NCBI GenBank assembly: GCA_023101885.1
Contig: JALPQD010000294.1
Span: 1,167,501-1,231,500, forward strand
Direction of reading: 5' to 3'
DNA: 64,000 nt
From: Typhlomys cinereus
Taxonomy: Eukaryota > Chordata > Mammalia > Rodentia > Platacanthomyidae
The notes below the pieces were generated by a model that saw only the letters and a program-made list of their open reading frames with translations, did not search any database and was not told the origin of the DNA. The position numbers were made by a program, and so were the translations under genes. Below are positions 38,817-49,009 of the stretch, piece by piece (the stretch's first letter is position 1; each line of letters starts with the position of its first letter).

Positions 38817-38915
38817 TGATTTTGATTTTTTCGTGACAATGCATTTCTGTAGATTATACACATACAATTTTAGAGCTCTAAGCCAGCATTCACTCAGCAC
38901 TGAATCCCAGCAGCT
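38817..38915 (+). repeat. direct repeat, left copy, flanking the inverted L1
   Basis: This ~95-bp segment (gtagattatacacat, gagctctaag, gcactgaatcccagca) recurs at 39855-39955 in the same orientation with roughly 85% identity by eye. The pair flanks the twin-primed L1. It may be an unusually long target-site duplication, or two independent copies of an L1 3'UTR segment. Confidence 0.8.
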
Positions 38916-38954
38916 CCCAGCTTGCTTCTCTTTAAAACAAACAAACAAACAAAA

Positions 38955-39860
38955 AAACACTTTAAAGTTTCTAGTTCCATCCATTTACCAGAAAATTCCA
39001 TAATCTGATCCTTTCTGATGCTTAAGTAATATTCCATTGTGTATATGTACCACATTTTCCTTATCCATTCCTCTGTTGATGGACATGTTGTATTTTCTTG
39101 CTGTTGAGCTGTAATGAACACATATGAACAAGTGTCTTTGTAATGAGATGAGTCTTTTGGGAATATTTCAAGGAGTGGTATAGCTGGGTCATATGGCAGT
39201 TCCATTTTAAGCTTTCTGAAGAACCTCCACACTGGTCTCCATAGAGGCTGTACCAGTTTACACTCCAACGAGCAGTGAATAAGTGTCCCTCCTTCTCTAC
39301 TTTCTCTACAGCCTCGCCAGCAGTGAGTGAGATGTCTCAGACACAGAAAGTTAGGCACTGCATGTTCTCTCTTATATGCTGATGATTGAACTGATGTCCT
39401 TGTCAATGTATTTGGATTAGAAACAGTGTAAGAGCCAGAAAATTAAAAAACGACCTAAGAGTGGGAAGTTAGGAAGGGCTTGTTAGGGTAAAACTTTTTA
39501 AAGGAGACATTTAGGATCCCAGGACAAGTGTGAGGGAGGAAATAATTGAGAAAAATATATAGTGGAGAATGAGGGAAGGGAGACAGGATGGACATGGGAG
39601 ATAGGAGGAACAGAGGGACTTACAGAAAAACCCCAAAGATTGTGGGAAGTAACCTCAAAGGCACATCCTATGGTAATAATATGTTTTTTAAAATATGTTT
39701 AAAAGAAAGCAATAAGAATATGCAGGGGAGAACAGAGTGAAAAAAAAATAAAGGGGAGGAAAAAGAGCCTTGAGGTGATCCACTTAAAACCAGGGACAAA
39801 ATTATACTGGAAGTAATAAGAATGTGGCACTTGCAGATAAAATGTTTGTTAGAGAGCTGA
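38955..39860. mobile_element. 5'-inverted (twin-primed) L1 3' fragment
   Basis: The left part (about 38955-39325) reads as L1 ORF2 C-terminus on the - strand ([32 protein letters not shown]), ending at ...GKWMELETLK. The right part (from about 39328) continues on the + strand with the very next ORF2 residues (MSQTQKVRHCMFS) and then an L1-type 3'UTR (about 39400-39740, purine-rich, with A-runs). Adjacent ORF2 segments in opposite orientation are the signature of twin priming during insertion. It is much more diverged than the full-length copy. Its exact 3' end is unclear: an A-run lies at 39740, but about 110 bp of unassigned DNA follows before the right-hand direct repeat. Confidence 0.8.
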
Positions 39861-39955
39861 TTTTGACATTTTTGTGACAGCGCATTCCTGTAGATTATAC
39901 ACATGTAAATTGGGAGCTCTAAGACAGCATTCATTCAGCACTGAATCCCAGCAAG
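39855..39955 (+). repeat. direct repeat, right copy, flanking the inverted L1
   Basis: This is the partner of 38817-38915 and ends with the same gcactgaatcccagca. It runs without a clear break into sequence resembling a rodent L1 3'UTR (39960-40935). Confidence 0.8.
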
Positions 39956-39959
39956 GAGG

Positions 39960-40935
39960 AAGTCCTCAACCTAGTTCCAGTTCATATATTTTGCCCATGT
40001 TCTGTGATCCATTTGTGTTGCATCTTTAGTAATAGGGTCTTATGAACAGTTTTTTGGAGAGCAAACCAAGAGCAAAGGCAAAAGCCTATAACGTTTGGGG
40101 ACCTTTAAGACTTCTCTGACCAACATTTTTATCAGGAAGTGCCACATTCCTGTTACTTCTAGTATAATTCTGTCCCTGGATTCTAAATGGATCAGCTCAA
40201 GGCTCTTATTTTATTATTTTTCCCCATTTTCCTTTAAAAAAGGATTATAGAGCATGGGCAAAATATATCAACTGTAACTGGCCTGGGGACTTTCTCCATG
40301 CTGGATAGCTTACACAGTACCAAGGAATACTGTAGAAGCTGCTGAGGCAGAGAAATAATCTCACATCTCATCAATGGCATGAGATCTGTAAGTTACAATA
40401 TAAATCACCATGGCAACAGGTGACCACCAGTAATAGTGGCATGAGTACCAAGGAGACAATAATAGCTTTCTGATTGGATTCAAGATCCACCTGTCAGAAT
40501 AGTACCCATCCCTCTTACTATAAACTAGAACAAGAACCTTAAAAAAGGGAAGGGAATAGATCAATAGTGAAGACAGTCAATAAACTTATAGATAAGAAGA
40601 CAGTACATCAAACTGCTCTGTAGGCAGCTGTTGTTACACCCACAGAATGGGAACTCACAGTGGAAATCTTTGGAAACCTTTGGATGAGTGAAGGGAAATG
40701 CACATATCGGTGGAGTGTCCTGAAGAAAAGTAACTTGACATACCACAGAGGCCTGAGCACCCACAGGAGTAGACAAGACAGACTGAACCCTGGGGTCCAT
40801 AGAAACATACAGGTGGAAGGGTTGGAGAAAGTGGGAGGGAATGGGGGAAAGAAAGGGAGGGAACAGGAGAAGAAGGGCAGGAGGGAAGCGGGGATGAATA
40901 CACAATATGCTAGTAAAAGTACAAAAAGGAAAAAA
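39960..40935 (+). mobile_element. older L1 3'UTR fragment
   Basis: The general layout matches rodent L1 3' regions: a run through aatctcacatctcatcaatggcatga, then a purine-rich (G/A) block at 40810-40900 (gggagggaatgggggaaag, gggagggaac) and an A-rich end (aaaagtacaaaaaggaaaaaaaa) at 40915-40938. No ORF2 remains. It is a different, older lineage from the L1 at 42354. A CA-rich SINE lies directly downstream. Confidence 0.55.
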
Positions 40936-40939
40936 AACC

Positions 40940-41001
<62 letters not shown>

Positions 41002-41111
41002 CAGGCCACTGCAGTTCCCTCCTGGTGTTTTTTAGGTGGGACTTAGGATCTGAATTCAGAAACTTCTGCATTCGAGGAGGAGTCTTAATCCCTGAGCCAT
41101 CTGTCCAGCCC
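40940..41111 (-). mobile_element. truncated B2-like SINE with long (TG)n
   Basis: A (TG)n run of about 55 bp (40943-40998) is followed by diverged SINE head sequence on the - strand, ending ctgagccatctgtccagccc. The middle of the element is missing. Confidence 0.75.
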
Positions 41112-41631
41112 CCAGCTTGCTTTTCTGCATCTCCGTGTTTAGCCCTTGCTGTGGCTTTCTGGTATTCCTTCAGAAAGATTTCCCACAAAACCCCTTGACC
41201 TGGCCATTGTCTTTCCTATGTCGTCAGTTCGATTCTGTCTCAAGGAAGGGGAAAAGCGAGGACACCTAGGGTGTCCTCTGACCTGCACATGTGCACCATG
41301 TCACACATGTACTCATAGTTACATGTGCATGTACACACACACACGAGGCAAAATTTAAAATTAATATGAATGAACTTGGCTTTGTATTTCCTTATAAAAG
41401 CACAGCTAGGATTAAAAGGAAACATAGTCTGCAGAGTGAGGAACTGGCCATGTCACAGGCAATCAGAGTCAGGCTCACATGTGAGGGTGGGAACTACTAC
41501 TCAAGGAAGAAATTTCTCTCTGCGTTTCAGGTGTATCCCTTGCTGTGGTTTTTGTAAAACTGCATAATATGGACTTCATTAGGTTTGGCTGTGGCCTACT
41601 ATATATAAATGCTTTATTGAAACATTTAATG

Positions 41632-41664
41632 CAAATATATATATATTTGCAATTATATATATAA
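41632..41664. repeat. AT-rich palindromic tract
   Basis: gcaaatatatatatatttgcaattatatatata: the first part is a perfect inverted repeat (gcaaatatat/atatatttgc). Confidence 0.85.
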
Positions 41665-41764
41665 GCTTTTTCCTTAAAAGGATATCTGTGTATGCATGTG
41701 TATCTACATTGTATATGTTTCTCTATCTCCATTTTCATATGTATGCATGTGTAGTGTACATTAG

Positions 41765-42145
41765 TGTATGAATGAGTATTTGTGTGTGTGGTTCATGTGT
41801 ACGTGGGTACAAATGTGTGGAGGCCCAAGGATGATATCAGGAATCATCTTTACTTGATCGTCTACCTTAATATTTCATTTTTAACTATCATTTTTAAAGT
41901 TTTTCTAGTTTTACAAGTATATTGAGTGCTTATCCCTGCATCTTCCCTCTCTCTTCCCTTCATCAGTCCATCCACTCAACTCCAGAGCTCACCTTGTCTC
42001 ACTAGGTAGCTTGCAATGGGGTTTCTATGGCTGGGATTTAGGTAGGTAGCCATACCACCCAGAATTTTATGTGGGATCTGATGGTTCAAACTCTGGTCCT
42101 TTTGCTTGCATGGCCAGAGCTTTAATTGCCGGGCCATCTCTACCT
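41765..42145 (-). mobile_element. old B2-like SINE interrupted by an L1 tail
   Basis: The left part (gtgtggaggcccaaggatgatatcaggaatcat) and the right part (gggatctgatggttcaaactctggtcc... gccgggccatctctacctc) match diverged B2-like SINE ends. About 100 bp of L1 tail lies between them. Confidence 0.6.
41885..41990 (-). mobile_element. short L1 3' tail fragment inside a SINE
   Basis: The - strand reads ...gggaagatgcagggataagcactcaatatacttgtaaaactagaaaa, matching the L1 tail seen at 19060-19175. It interrupts an old B2-like SINE at 41765-42145. Confidence 0.5.
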
Positions 42146-42366
42146 CATTCTTTTTTAACAGCACAGTGGTTAGTGACCTTATTACCTGTTTAGTTTCAAT
42201 AAACTAGACCTCATACTGAGATGGGGGAATGTTTTTACTATCACTTAGTTCAGGATGTAAGCTTTTGTTACTTATAATACCTGGAAGATAACAACAGCAG
42301 CAACAATAATAACAAATAAAAATAGTAAAATCAGATATACCAAACCATGCTTCAAGAAGGTATTAT

Positions 42367-42786
42367 ATTCTTTTCACCCCATCCCACTCCACCAGTCCAG
42401 ACTCGCCCACGGTCCAGCCAGGCCTCACCCCGCGACCTAGGTAAGTCTCCACCCGCACACCACCCAACAGGACCCCAGGTCAGCCCAAAGGGATCCTGCT
42501 CCGACTCCCACCATCCAGCCGGAGCTGCGCCCGGGGCCTAGGGACCAGGAGGACTTCCCCCTGTGCCCAGGCCCCACCCGAGCTGCCCACCAGTTAGATA
42601 GCTCCACGCCCACACGCCCATCCTCCCTTTACACCACCGGGCTCCTCCAGTGGGGACGTGTGCACACAGTGCAGCCGGGCCTCACCCCGCAACCTAGGTA
42701 ATTCTCCGCCCGCGCCTGCCCACCAGGACCCCAGGCCAAATAATTCAGTTTAGTGAAATTGAAAGATCTTAAGAGTTAAAACGACA
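42367..42786 (+). promoter_or_regulatory. L1 5'UTR / internal promoter with two related GC-rich units
   Basis: This stretch is strikingly GC-rich with several CpGs, in an otherwise AT-rich window, and lies directly upstream of ORF1 at the 5' end of the insertion, where L1 carries its internal RNA polymerase II promoter. A segment of about 68 bp starting ggcctcaccccgc at 42421 recurs at 42678 with only a handful of differences, both running through acctaggtaa and ending in aggaccccagg. The spacing is 257 bp. This looks like a short array of promoter monomers, as known for mouse L1 5'UTRs, with the first unit truncated. Promoter activity itself is inferred. Confidence 0.75.
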
Positions 42787-43851
42787 ATGCCAAAGTCAAA
42801 GTGCAAATCCATGAGAAGCAACACTCAAGTAAACAAATTTCCCACTGAAGAAATTAATCCCATAATGTTAGACTCCAACCAGAACAAACCCGCGGAAAAA
42901 GGCCAAGAAAGCCTCACCCAGGGTAACGACCTTCAAAATATGATCATTACCATGTTCAATACTATGAAAGAGGAAGTCTGGGAGGAATTACATAATCGAA
43001 TCAATCGCTTTGAAGAGGAACACAACAGACATTTGGAGGAGTTGAGAAAAACAGTGCAAGAAACAAAAAGTGGCATAGAGCAGTTAAAACAAACTCAAGC
43101 AGACTTTAAAACTGAGCTACAAGACAAGTTATCTTCCACCCAGAACGCCACAGAGAGTCTTATCAACAGAACTAAGGAAGCAGAAAACAGAATTTCAGAC
43201 CTTGGAGATAAAGTGGGAGTACTAACCAGCTCAATGGAAGAGGTTGTTAAAGCCAAAAAGATACTTGAGAGAAATATCCAAGAGATATGGGACACCCTGA
43301 AGAAGCCTAACATGCGTATTCATGGAATACCAGAGCAAGAATCTCAAAATACCACCCCTGAGGAAATTTTTCAAACAATCGTCAAGGAAAACTTTCCCCA
43401 TCTAAAAAAAGAGAGGCCCATCCATATACAAGAGGCATTCCACACCCCAAACAGATATGACCAAAACAGAAGCACCCCACGGCAAATAATAGTTAAAACA
43501 CTCCACATTCAAGATAAAGAACTGGTGCTCAGAGCTTCAAGGGAGAAAAAAACAAGTCACTTTTAAAGGTAAACCTATTAAAATAACAAATGACTTCTCA
43601 GTCGAAACAGTAAAAGCAAGAAGAGCTTGGAGAGACATACTTCAAGTATTGAATGAGCAAAAATGTCAACCCAGGCTGATTTACCCTGCAAAATTATCAG
43701 TCATGATCGAGGAGAAAGAAAAACTTTCCAGAACAAAGACAACTTTAAGGGATACATGTCCACCAAACCAGGCCTTCAAAAAATGCTAGAAATGATACTC
43801 AAGCGTGAAGAAAAAAACAGGCATATCCAGGAGAACAGAAGGCAAATATAA
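42787..43851 (+). pseudogene. L1 ORF1 (RNA-binding chaperone), frameshifted
   Basis: ORF1p is the trimeric nucleic-acid-binding protein that coats L1 RNA in the ribonucleoprotein particle. The reading frame starts at ATG 42787 (MPKSKCKSMRS). A long coiled-coil region runs from about residue 45 to 165, rich in E/K/Q with heptad leucines. It is followed by the RRM-like part (RIHGIPEQES, PIHIQEAFHTPNR) and the C-terminal domain. The first frame ends at 43566 because of an extra A in an A-run near 43550. The C-terminal domain continues in another frame (IYPAKLSVMI) and returns to the original frame near 43708, where it runs through GYMSTKPGLQKMLEMIL to the stop at 43849-43851. Two compensating indels therefore scramble only about 50 codons. 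Total length is about 355 codons, normal for rodent ORF1. Confidence 0.93.
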
Positions 43852-43901
43852 CACCATTAAAAGCGAAGCAATATACTTATAAAAACTACTAAACATAATA
43901 A

Positions 43902-46900
43902 ATGTCTGGAATTAAAAATAGTTTCTCCATTATAACACTAAATGTTAATGGACTTAATTCACCGATCAAGAGACACAGGTTACAAACTTGGATTAAAAAT
44001 CACAATCCATCAATCTGCTGCCTGCAGGAAACCCATCTCACCAAGAAAGATAGGCACGCTCTAAAAATAAAAGGCTGGTCAACAATTCTACAAGCAAATG
44101 GAAGCAGAAAACAGGCAGGGGTAGCCATTATGCTATCAGAAAAAGTGGACTTCAAACCAAAGAAAATTATAAGAGACACGGATGGATACTACATTTTAGT
44201 CACAGGTACAATTTACCAGGAAGACTTCACAATACTGAACATATATGCACCCAATACGGGCCCCTCCACATTCATTAAGAAAACCCTACAGCGTCTAAAG
44301 CAAGAAATCAACCCCCAAATGATAATTCTTGGGGACTTCAACACCGCCCTCTCTACATGGGATAGATCAACAGGTCAAAAGCTTAACAGAGACACTTTGG
44401 AACTTAATCAAACCCTGAAAGAAATGGACCTTACAGATCTCTATCGAACTTTTCACCCATGCACCAAAGAATACACATTTTTCTCACTTTCTCCAAAATA
44501 GATCACATATTGGGCCACAAAATGAATCTGCACATATACAAGAAAGTTGAAATTGTAACCTGTGCCCTATCAGACCACCACGGCCTAAAGCTGGACATCC
44601 ACAACACAACAAACAAGAGAAAATACACTAACTCCTGGAAACGTAACACTATGATACTGAATGAGAACTGGATTCAGGAAGAAATTAAAAAGGAAATTCA
44701 AGATTTCCTGAAAGTGAATGATAATGAAAATACAACTTACCAAAATCTCTGGGACACAATGAAAGCTGTTCTAAGAGGTAAGTTCATAGCTCTTAATGCC
44801 TACATCAAAAAAATGGAAACATCAGAAATAAACAACTTAACAATGCAGTATAAGCTTTAGAGAAACCAGAGCAATCTGATCCCAAAAGTAGTAGAAGAGA
44901 GGAGATTAGCAAAATAAGGGGAGAAATATCTGAAATCGAGATTAAGAAAACGATAGAAAAAATCAACCAGTCAAAAAGCTGGTTCTTTGAAAAAATCAAT
45001 AAGATTGATACACCCCTAGCTAAATTAACCAAAAGCAAGAGAGAGAAAACCCAAATTAACAAAATTAGAAATGAACATGGAGGTATCACTAATGATACCC
45101 AAGAAATCCAGAGAATTATAACATCATATTTCAAAAACTTATACTCTGTGAAGTTTGACAACACAAAAGAGATGGATGAATTTCTAAGTAAACACAACTT
45201 ACCTAAATTGAATCAGGAAGTTGTGAATTATTTAAATAGTCCTACAACACATAAGGAAATTGAGGAAGTAATCGCGAATCTTCCCACCAAAAAATGTCCT
45301 GGACCAGATGGATTCAGCACAGAGTTCTACCAGACATGTAAGGAGTTAATAACACCAATACTCCTTAAATTGTTCCATCAAATAACAAAGGAAGGAACAC
45401 TACCAAATTCCTTCTATGAAGCTAATATCGTTTTAATCCCAAAACCTAATAAAGATTCACTTAAAAAAGAAAACTATAGGTCGATCTCTCTGATGAACAC
45501 AGACGCCAAGATTCTCAACAAAGTCTTAGCAAATCGGATTCAAAAACATATTAAAAAGATCATTCACGGGGACCAAGTAGGCTTCATCCCCGGCACACAA
45601 GGTTGGTTCAACATACGCAAATCAATAAATGTAATTCATCATGTAAACCAGTCCAAAGTCCAGGACCACATGATACTCTCAATAGATGCAGAAAAAGCTT
45701 TTGACAAGATCCAACAGCCTTTTATGATCAAAACGCTAGAGACAGTAGGAATGGAAGGAACCTTTATCAATATAATAAAAGCTATATACAACAAGCCCAC
45801 AGCAAGGATTATGCTCAATGGGGAACAATTGGAAGCATTCCCACTTCGATCAGGAACTAGACAAGGCTGTCCACTCTCACCACTTCTATTCAATATTGTA
45901 CCTGAAGCCATAAGACAAGAAAGGGACATAAGAGGGATTCAAATCGGCAAGGAAGAAGTCAAACTATCCCTATTTGCAGATGACATGATCTTATACCTGA
46001 GTGATCCCAAAAATTCCACCAGGAAACTCCTGGAACTAATTGAGAAGTTCAGCAGGGTGGCAGGATACAAAATAAATGGGCAAAAATGAGAGGCCTTCCT
46101 ATATGCCCAGAATGAAAGAAGTGAAAAAGCCTTGAGAGAAACAATCCCCTTTACTATAGCCCCTAAAAAAATGAAATACCTTGGTATAAACCTAACCAAG
46201 GAGGTAAAAGACCTTTACAATGAAAACTTTAAAACCCTAAAGAAAGAAATAGCAGAAGACACCAAAAGGTGGAAAGACCTCCCTTGTTCCTGGATTGGCA
46301 GAATCAACATTGTAAAAATGACCATCCTACCAAAGGCAATATACAGATTCAATGCTATACCAATCAAAATCCCAAAGCAATTCTTCAAAGAAGTTGACCA
46401 AACAATCTCAAAGTTCATATGGAGGCACAAAAGACCCAGGATAGCAAAAACAATCCTGAGTAACAAAAACACAGCTGGAGGTATTGCCATACCAAACCTT
46501 AGTCTATACTACAAATCCATAGTTATAAAGACAGCTGGTACTGGCTCCAAAATAGTCACACAGATCAATGGATAAGGATTGAAGACCCAGATATAAGCCC
46601 ACAAAGTTACAGCCATTTGGTCTTTGACAAAGGGGCCCAAAGAATCCAATGGAAAAAGAACAGCATCTTCAAGAAATGGTGCTGGCAAAACTGGATCTCC
46701 ACATGCAGAAGATTAAAGCTGGACCCGTACTTGTCACCATGTACAAGACTTAATTCCAAATGGATCAAGGACCTTGATATCAGGCCAGAGACTATAAAAA
46801 CCGTAGTTGAAAGGATAGGGAACTCCCTCGAGCTGATTGGGCTAGGCCAACAGTTCCTAAACAGACATCCAATGGCACAGTCACTGCTATCAACTCTCAA

Positions 46901-47699
46901 CAGTTGGGATCTTGTGAAATTAAAGAGCTTCTGTTCAGATAAAGAGATTGTAACACGAGCTCAAAGGCAACCCACAGAATGGGAGAAAATCTTCACTAAC
47001 CACACATCTGATAGAACTCTGCTGTCCAGAGTGCACAAAGAACTTAGAAAACTAAACACCAAGGAAACCAATGGCCCAATTAAAAAATGGGCCCTGGACC
47101 TTAAAAGAAACTTTACCAGGGATGAAATTAAAATGTCTAACAAATATCTGAAAAAATTCTCCACTTCTTTAGCCATCAGGGAAATGCAAATCAAAACTTC
47201 CCTGAGATATCATCTCGCCCCATTCAGGATGGCAAAAATCCACAATACAAACAACAACAAATGTTGGAGAGGATGTGGAGAGAGGGGAACTCTCCTACAT
47301 TGCTGGTGGGAATGCAGGCTCATACAGCCACTCTGGCGAGCCATCTGGAGATTCTTAAAGAAATTAAAGATTTAAATGCCATATGACCCTGCTATTCCAC
47401 TTTTGGGAATAACCCCCCATACAGCAGAGGTTCACCTCGATAGCACAAGCACGACCATGTTCATAGCAGCACTGTTTACAATAGCAAAGTCATGTAATCA
47501 GCCCAAATGTCCAACAGTTGACGAGTGGATAAGAAAAGTGTGGTATATCTATACAATGGAGTACTACTCAGGCATCAAAAATGATGAATTACTGGAATTT
47601 GCCGGGAAATGGATGTCATTAGAAACAATTATACAAAGTGAAGTATCCCAGACCCAGAAAATTAAGTGCCATATGTACTCCCTAATAGGTGGCTCCTAG
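43902..47699 (+). pseudogene. L1 ORF2 (endonuclease / reverse transcriptase), inactivated
   Basis: ORF2p nicks the target and primes reverse transcription there. The start ATG at 43902 (MSGIKNSFSIITLNVNGLNS) follows a spacer of about 50 bp after ORF1. The apurinic-type endonuclease shows its catalytic and binding residues: E43 in CLQETHL, D in LGDFN, D in KIDHIL and the SDHHGL histidine. The reverse transcriptase core spans about 45230-46090, with [28 protein letters not shown] and the active-site FADD at 45973-45984. The C-terminal Cys-rich region ([18 protein letters not shown]) is near 47260-47320, and the protein ends at 47699. Total span is about 1,266 codons, close to the usual ~1,275. 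Lesions seen: frameshifts near 44475, 44851 and 46534; TGA at 46087-46089; TAA at 47373-47375 (a GAA-type codon changed). ORF2 is therefore broken into about five pieces. Confidence 0.96.
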
Positions 47700-48720
47700 T
47701 ACCAAACTCACCCAGCCCACCCAGAGACAGTAATTGCAAGGATTATGAACAGGAGGGATGGGGTAGGAGGGCCACACCAGAAACAAGGAGAGAAGGGACC
47801 ATGTTACAGCAGGGAAAATAGGCCTCCATCAAGGACCCAAATAAGTAATGAGACATCTGATTAAGTTCACAGACTTTTGTTCCTGATCATTTACTACTGA
47901 GGGGGTGTGATCTCACCATAAGAGGAGGACATATAGTCTGGCAGATAAAAAGTAACCATTTTGCAAATGGGTGATAGACCCCTCCCTCAGTATGGTTTCC
48001 CACTTTTATTACATCTACCTTTGAATGTGCTTTTATCACAAGACTCTAGTTTAACAGCTTTTTGTCTCTGGCCAGGGGGTAACATACAATGCCCACCAGG
48101 ATGGAGTGAAGGGCATTGCAGGAGCAGCAAAACTGCAAAAGAAAAGCAACAAACCACAATCCAGAACTTCAGAGACTCTATATCAACCACATAGAACTAG
48201 GCCAGCTTAATCTCTCCCCATCTTGAAGCTCAGGGAAATTTGTGGAAGAGGGGGCGGTAAGAGTGTAAGAGCAAAAGGATGGGAGGAGCAATGATATGTA
48301 AGATACTCCATGCTAGTTAGGACTGAAGCAATCATAATTGGACTTTGCATGCCCTGCACATTGTCCAACACACTGTTGACCTCACAAAGTCTAGCATCTG
48401 GTAAAGGCACCAAGATCCTTGGAGGCAAAGGATTGGCAGCCACAGCAGTGTTCCTATACCTAAGGGGAACACGGGAACGGGTTTAGGGAAAGGCCACTGG
48501 GTCCTTGTACATCATCGGAGAGGAGGGCCCAGAGGAAAATCAGACATGCACATGAAAGGACTCTCTGGGAATTGGGGCGGGAGGCACTGGGGGATGGGGA
48601 GGGATAGGGGTGGGGAGGGGGAGCAGGGGGTACGGGGGGAGGAGGAGGGAGGGAGGGAACTGGTGTACCTAATAAGTTTGTATGAGCTGAAATAATAATA
48701 AAAATGTATTAGTAATAAAA
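47700..48720 (+). other. L1 3'UTR with G-rich polypurine tract and A-rich tail
   Basis: It follows the ORF2 stop directly. The tract 48571-48660 consists mostly of G-runs (gggggatggggaggg, ggggtggggagggggag, ggagggagggag). This is the conserved G-rich polypurine element of L1 3'UTRs and has G-quadruplex potential on this strand. The sequence ends aataataataaaaatgtattagtaataaaa just before the target-site duplication. Confidence 0.85.
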
Positions 48721-48726
48721 AAGAAG

Positions 48727-48795
48727 GCATTATTGGCAGAAGTGCATGTGTTTCACATGTGTAATGCCCTGATTCAATCCTAAGCACCATCACAT
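48727..48795 (+). mobile_element. ID-like SINE remnant carrying the L1 insertion
   Basis: gcagaagtgcatgtgtttcacatgtgtaatgccctgattcaatcctaagcacc parallels the ID head and B box. Its 5' part lies on the other side of the L1, before 42354. Confidence 0.6.
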
Positions 48796-48879
48796 AACCC
48801 ACAAAAACCACAAACATTTGTGACCCCATTTGGAATCTTTTCAAAAACATGCAAGTTTCATGAAGGTGTACTTTATATA

Positions 48880-49005
48880 CTTCTTAAAGTCTTGTGAGGA
48901 CTAATGGAGGCAGTGTCTATAAGATGCCAAATGCAGCACCAGGCATGTGACAAACATCCAAGAATTGGGGTTATCATCATTACTATATTTCAATAATAAG
49001 ATTCT
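48880..49005 (+). mobile_element. MIR
   Basis: cttgtgaggactaatggaggcagtgtctataagatgccaaatgcagcaccaggcatgtgacaaacatccaagaattggggttatcatcatt follows the MIR 3' end. Confidence 0.65.
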
Positions 49006-49009
49006 AATC

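Larger units (their letters stand above)
42354..48733 (+). mobile_element. near full-length L1 (LINE-1) retrotransposon with target-site duplication
   Basis: This is a complete L1 by architecture: GC-rich 5'UTR (42367-42786), ORF1, a short inter-ORF spacer, ORF2, a 3'UTR of about 1 kb with a G-rich tract, and an A-rich tail ending in agtaataaaa at 48720. It is flanked by aagaaggtattat (42354-42366) and aagaaggcattat (48721-48733), a 13-bp target-site duplication with one mismatch. The near-perfect duplication and the few coding lesions indicate a fairly recent insertion. The element cannot move by itself: ORF1 has two frameshifts, and ORF2 has about three frameshifts and two nonsense codons. 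The insertion sits in an older ID-like SINE, whose continuation resumes at 48727. Confidence 0.96.

Noticed and set aside
40608..41046. Overlapping open frames on both strands
   Set aside because: They are produced by a (TG)n/(CA)n run and a purine-rich L1 3'UTR tract (Thr/His and Val/Cys repeats).
38910..41125. Shared word cccagcttgctt at 38919 and 41112 as a target-site duplication for the whole interval
   Set aside because: Twelve matching bases over this distance are expected by chance, and no single element fills the interval.
44805..45197. 130-codon open frame on the - strand
   Set aside because: It is the shadow of L1 ORF2 coding on the + strand.
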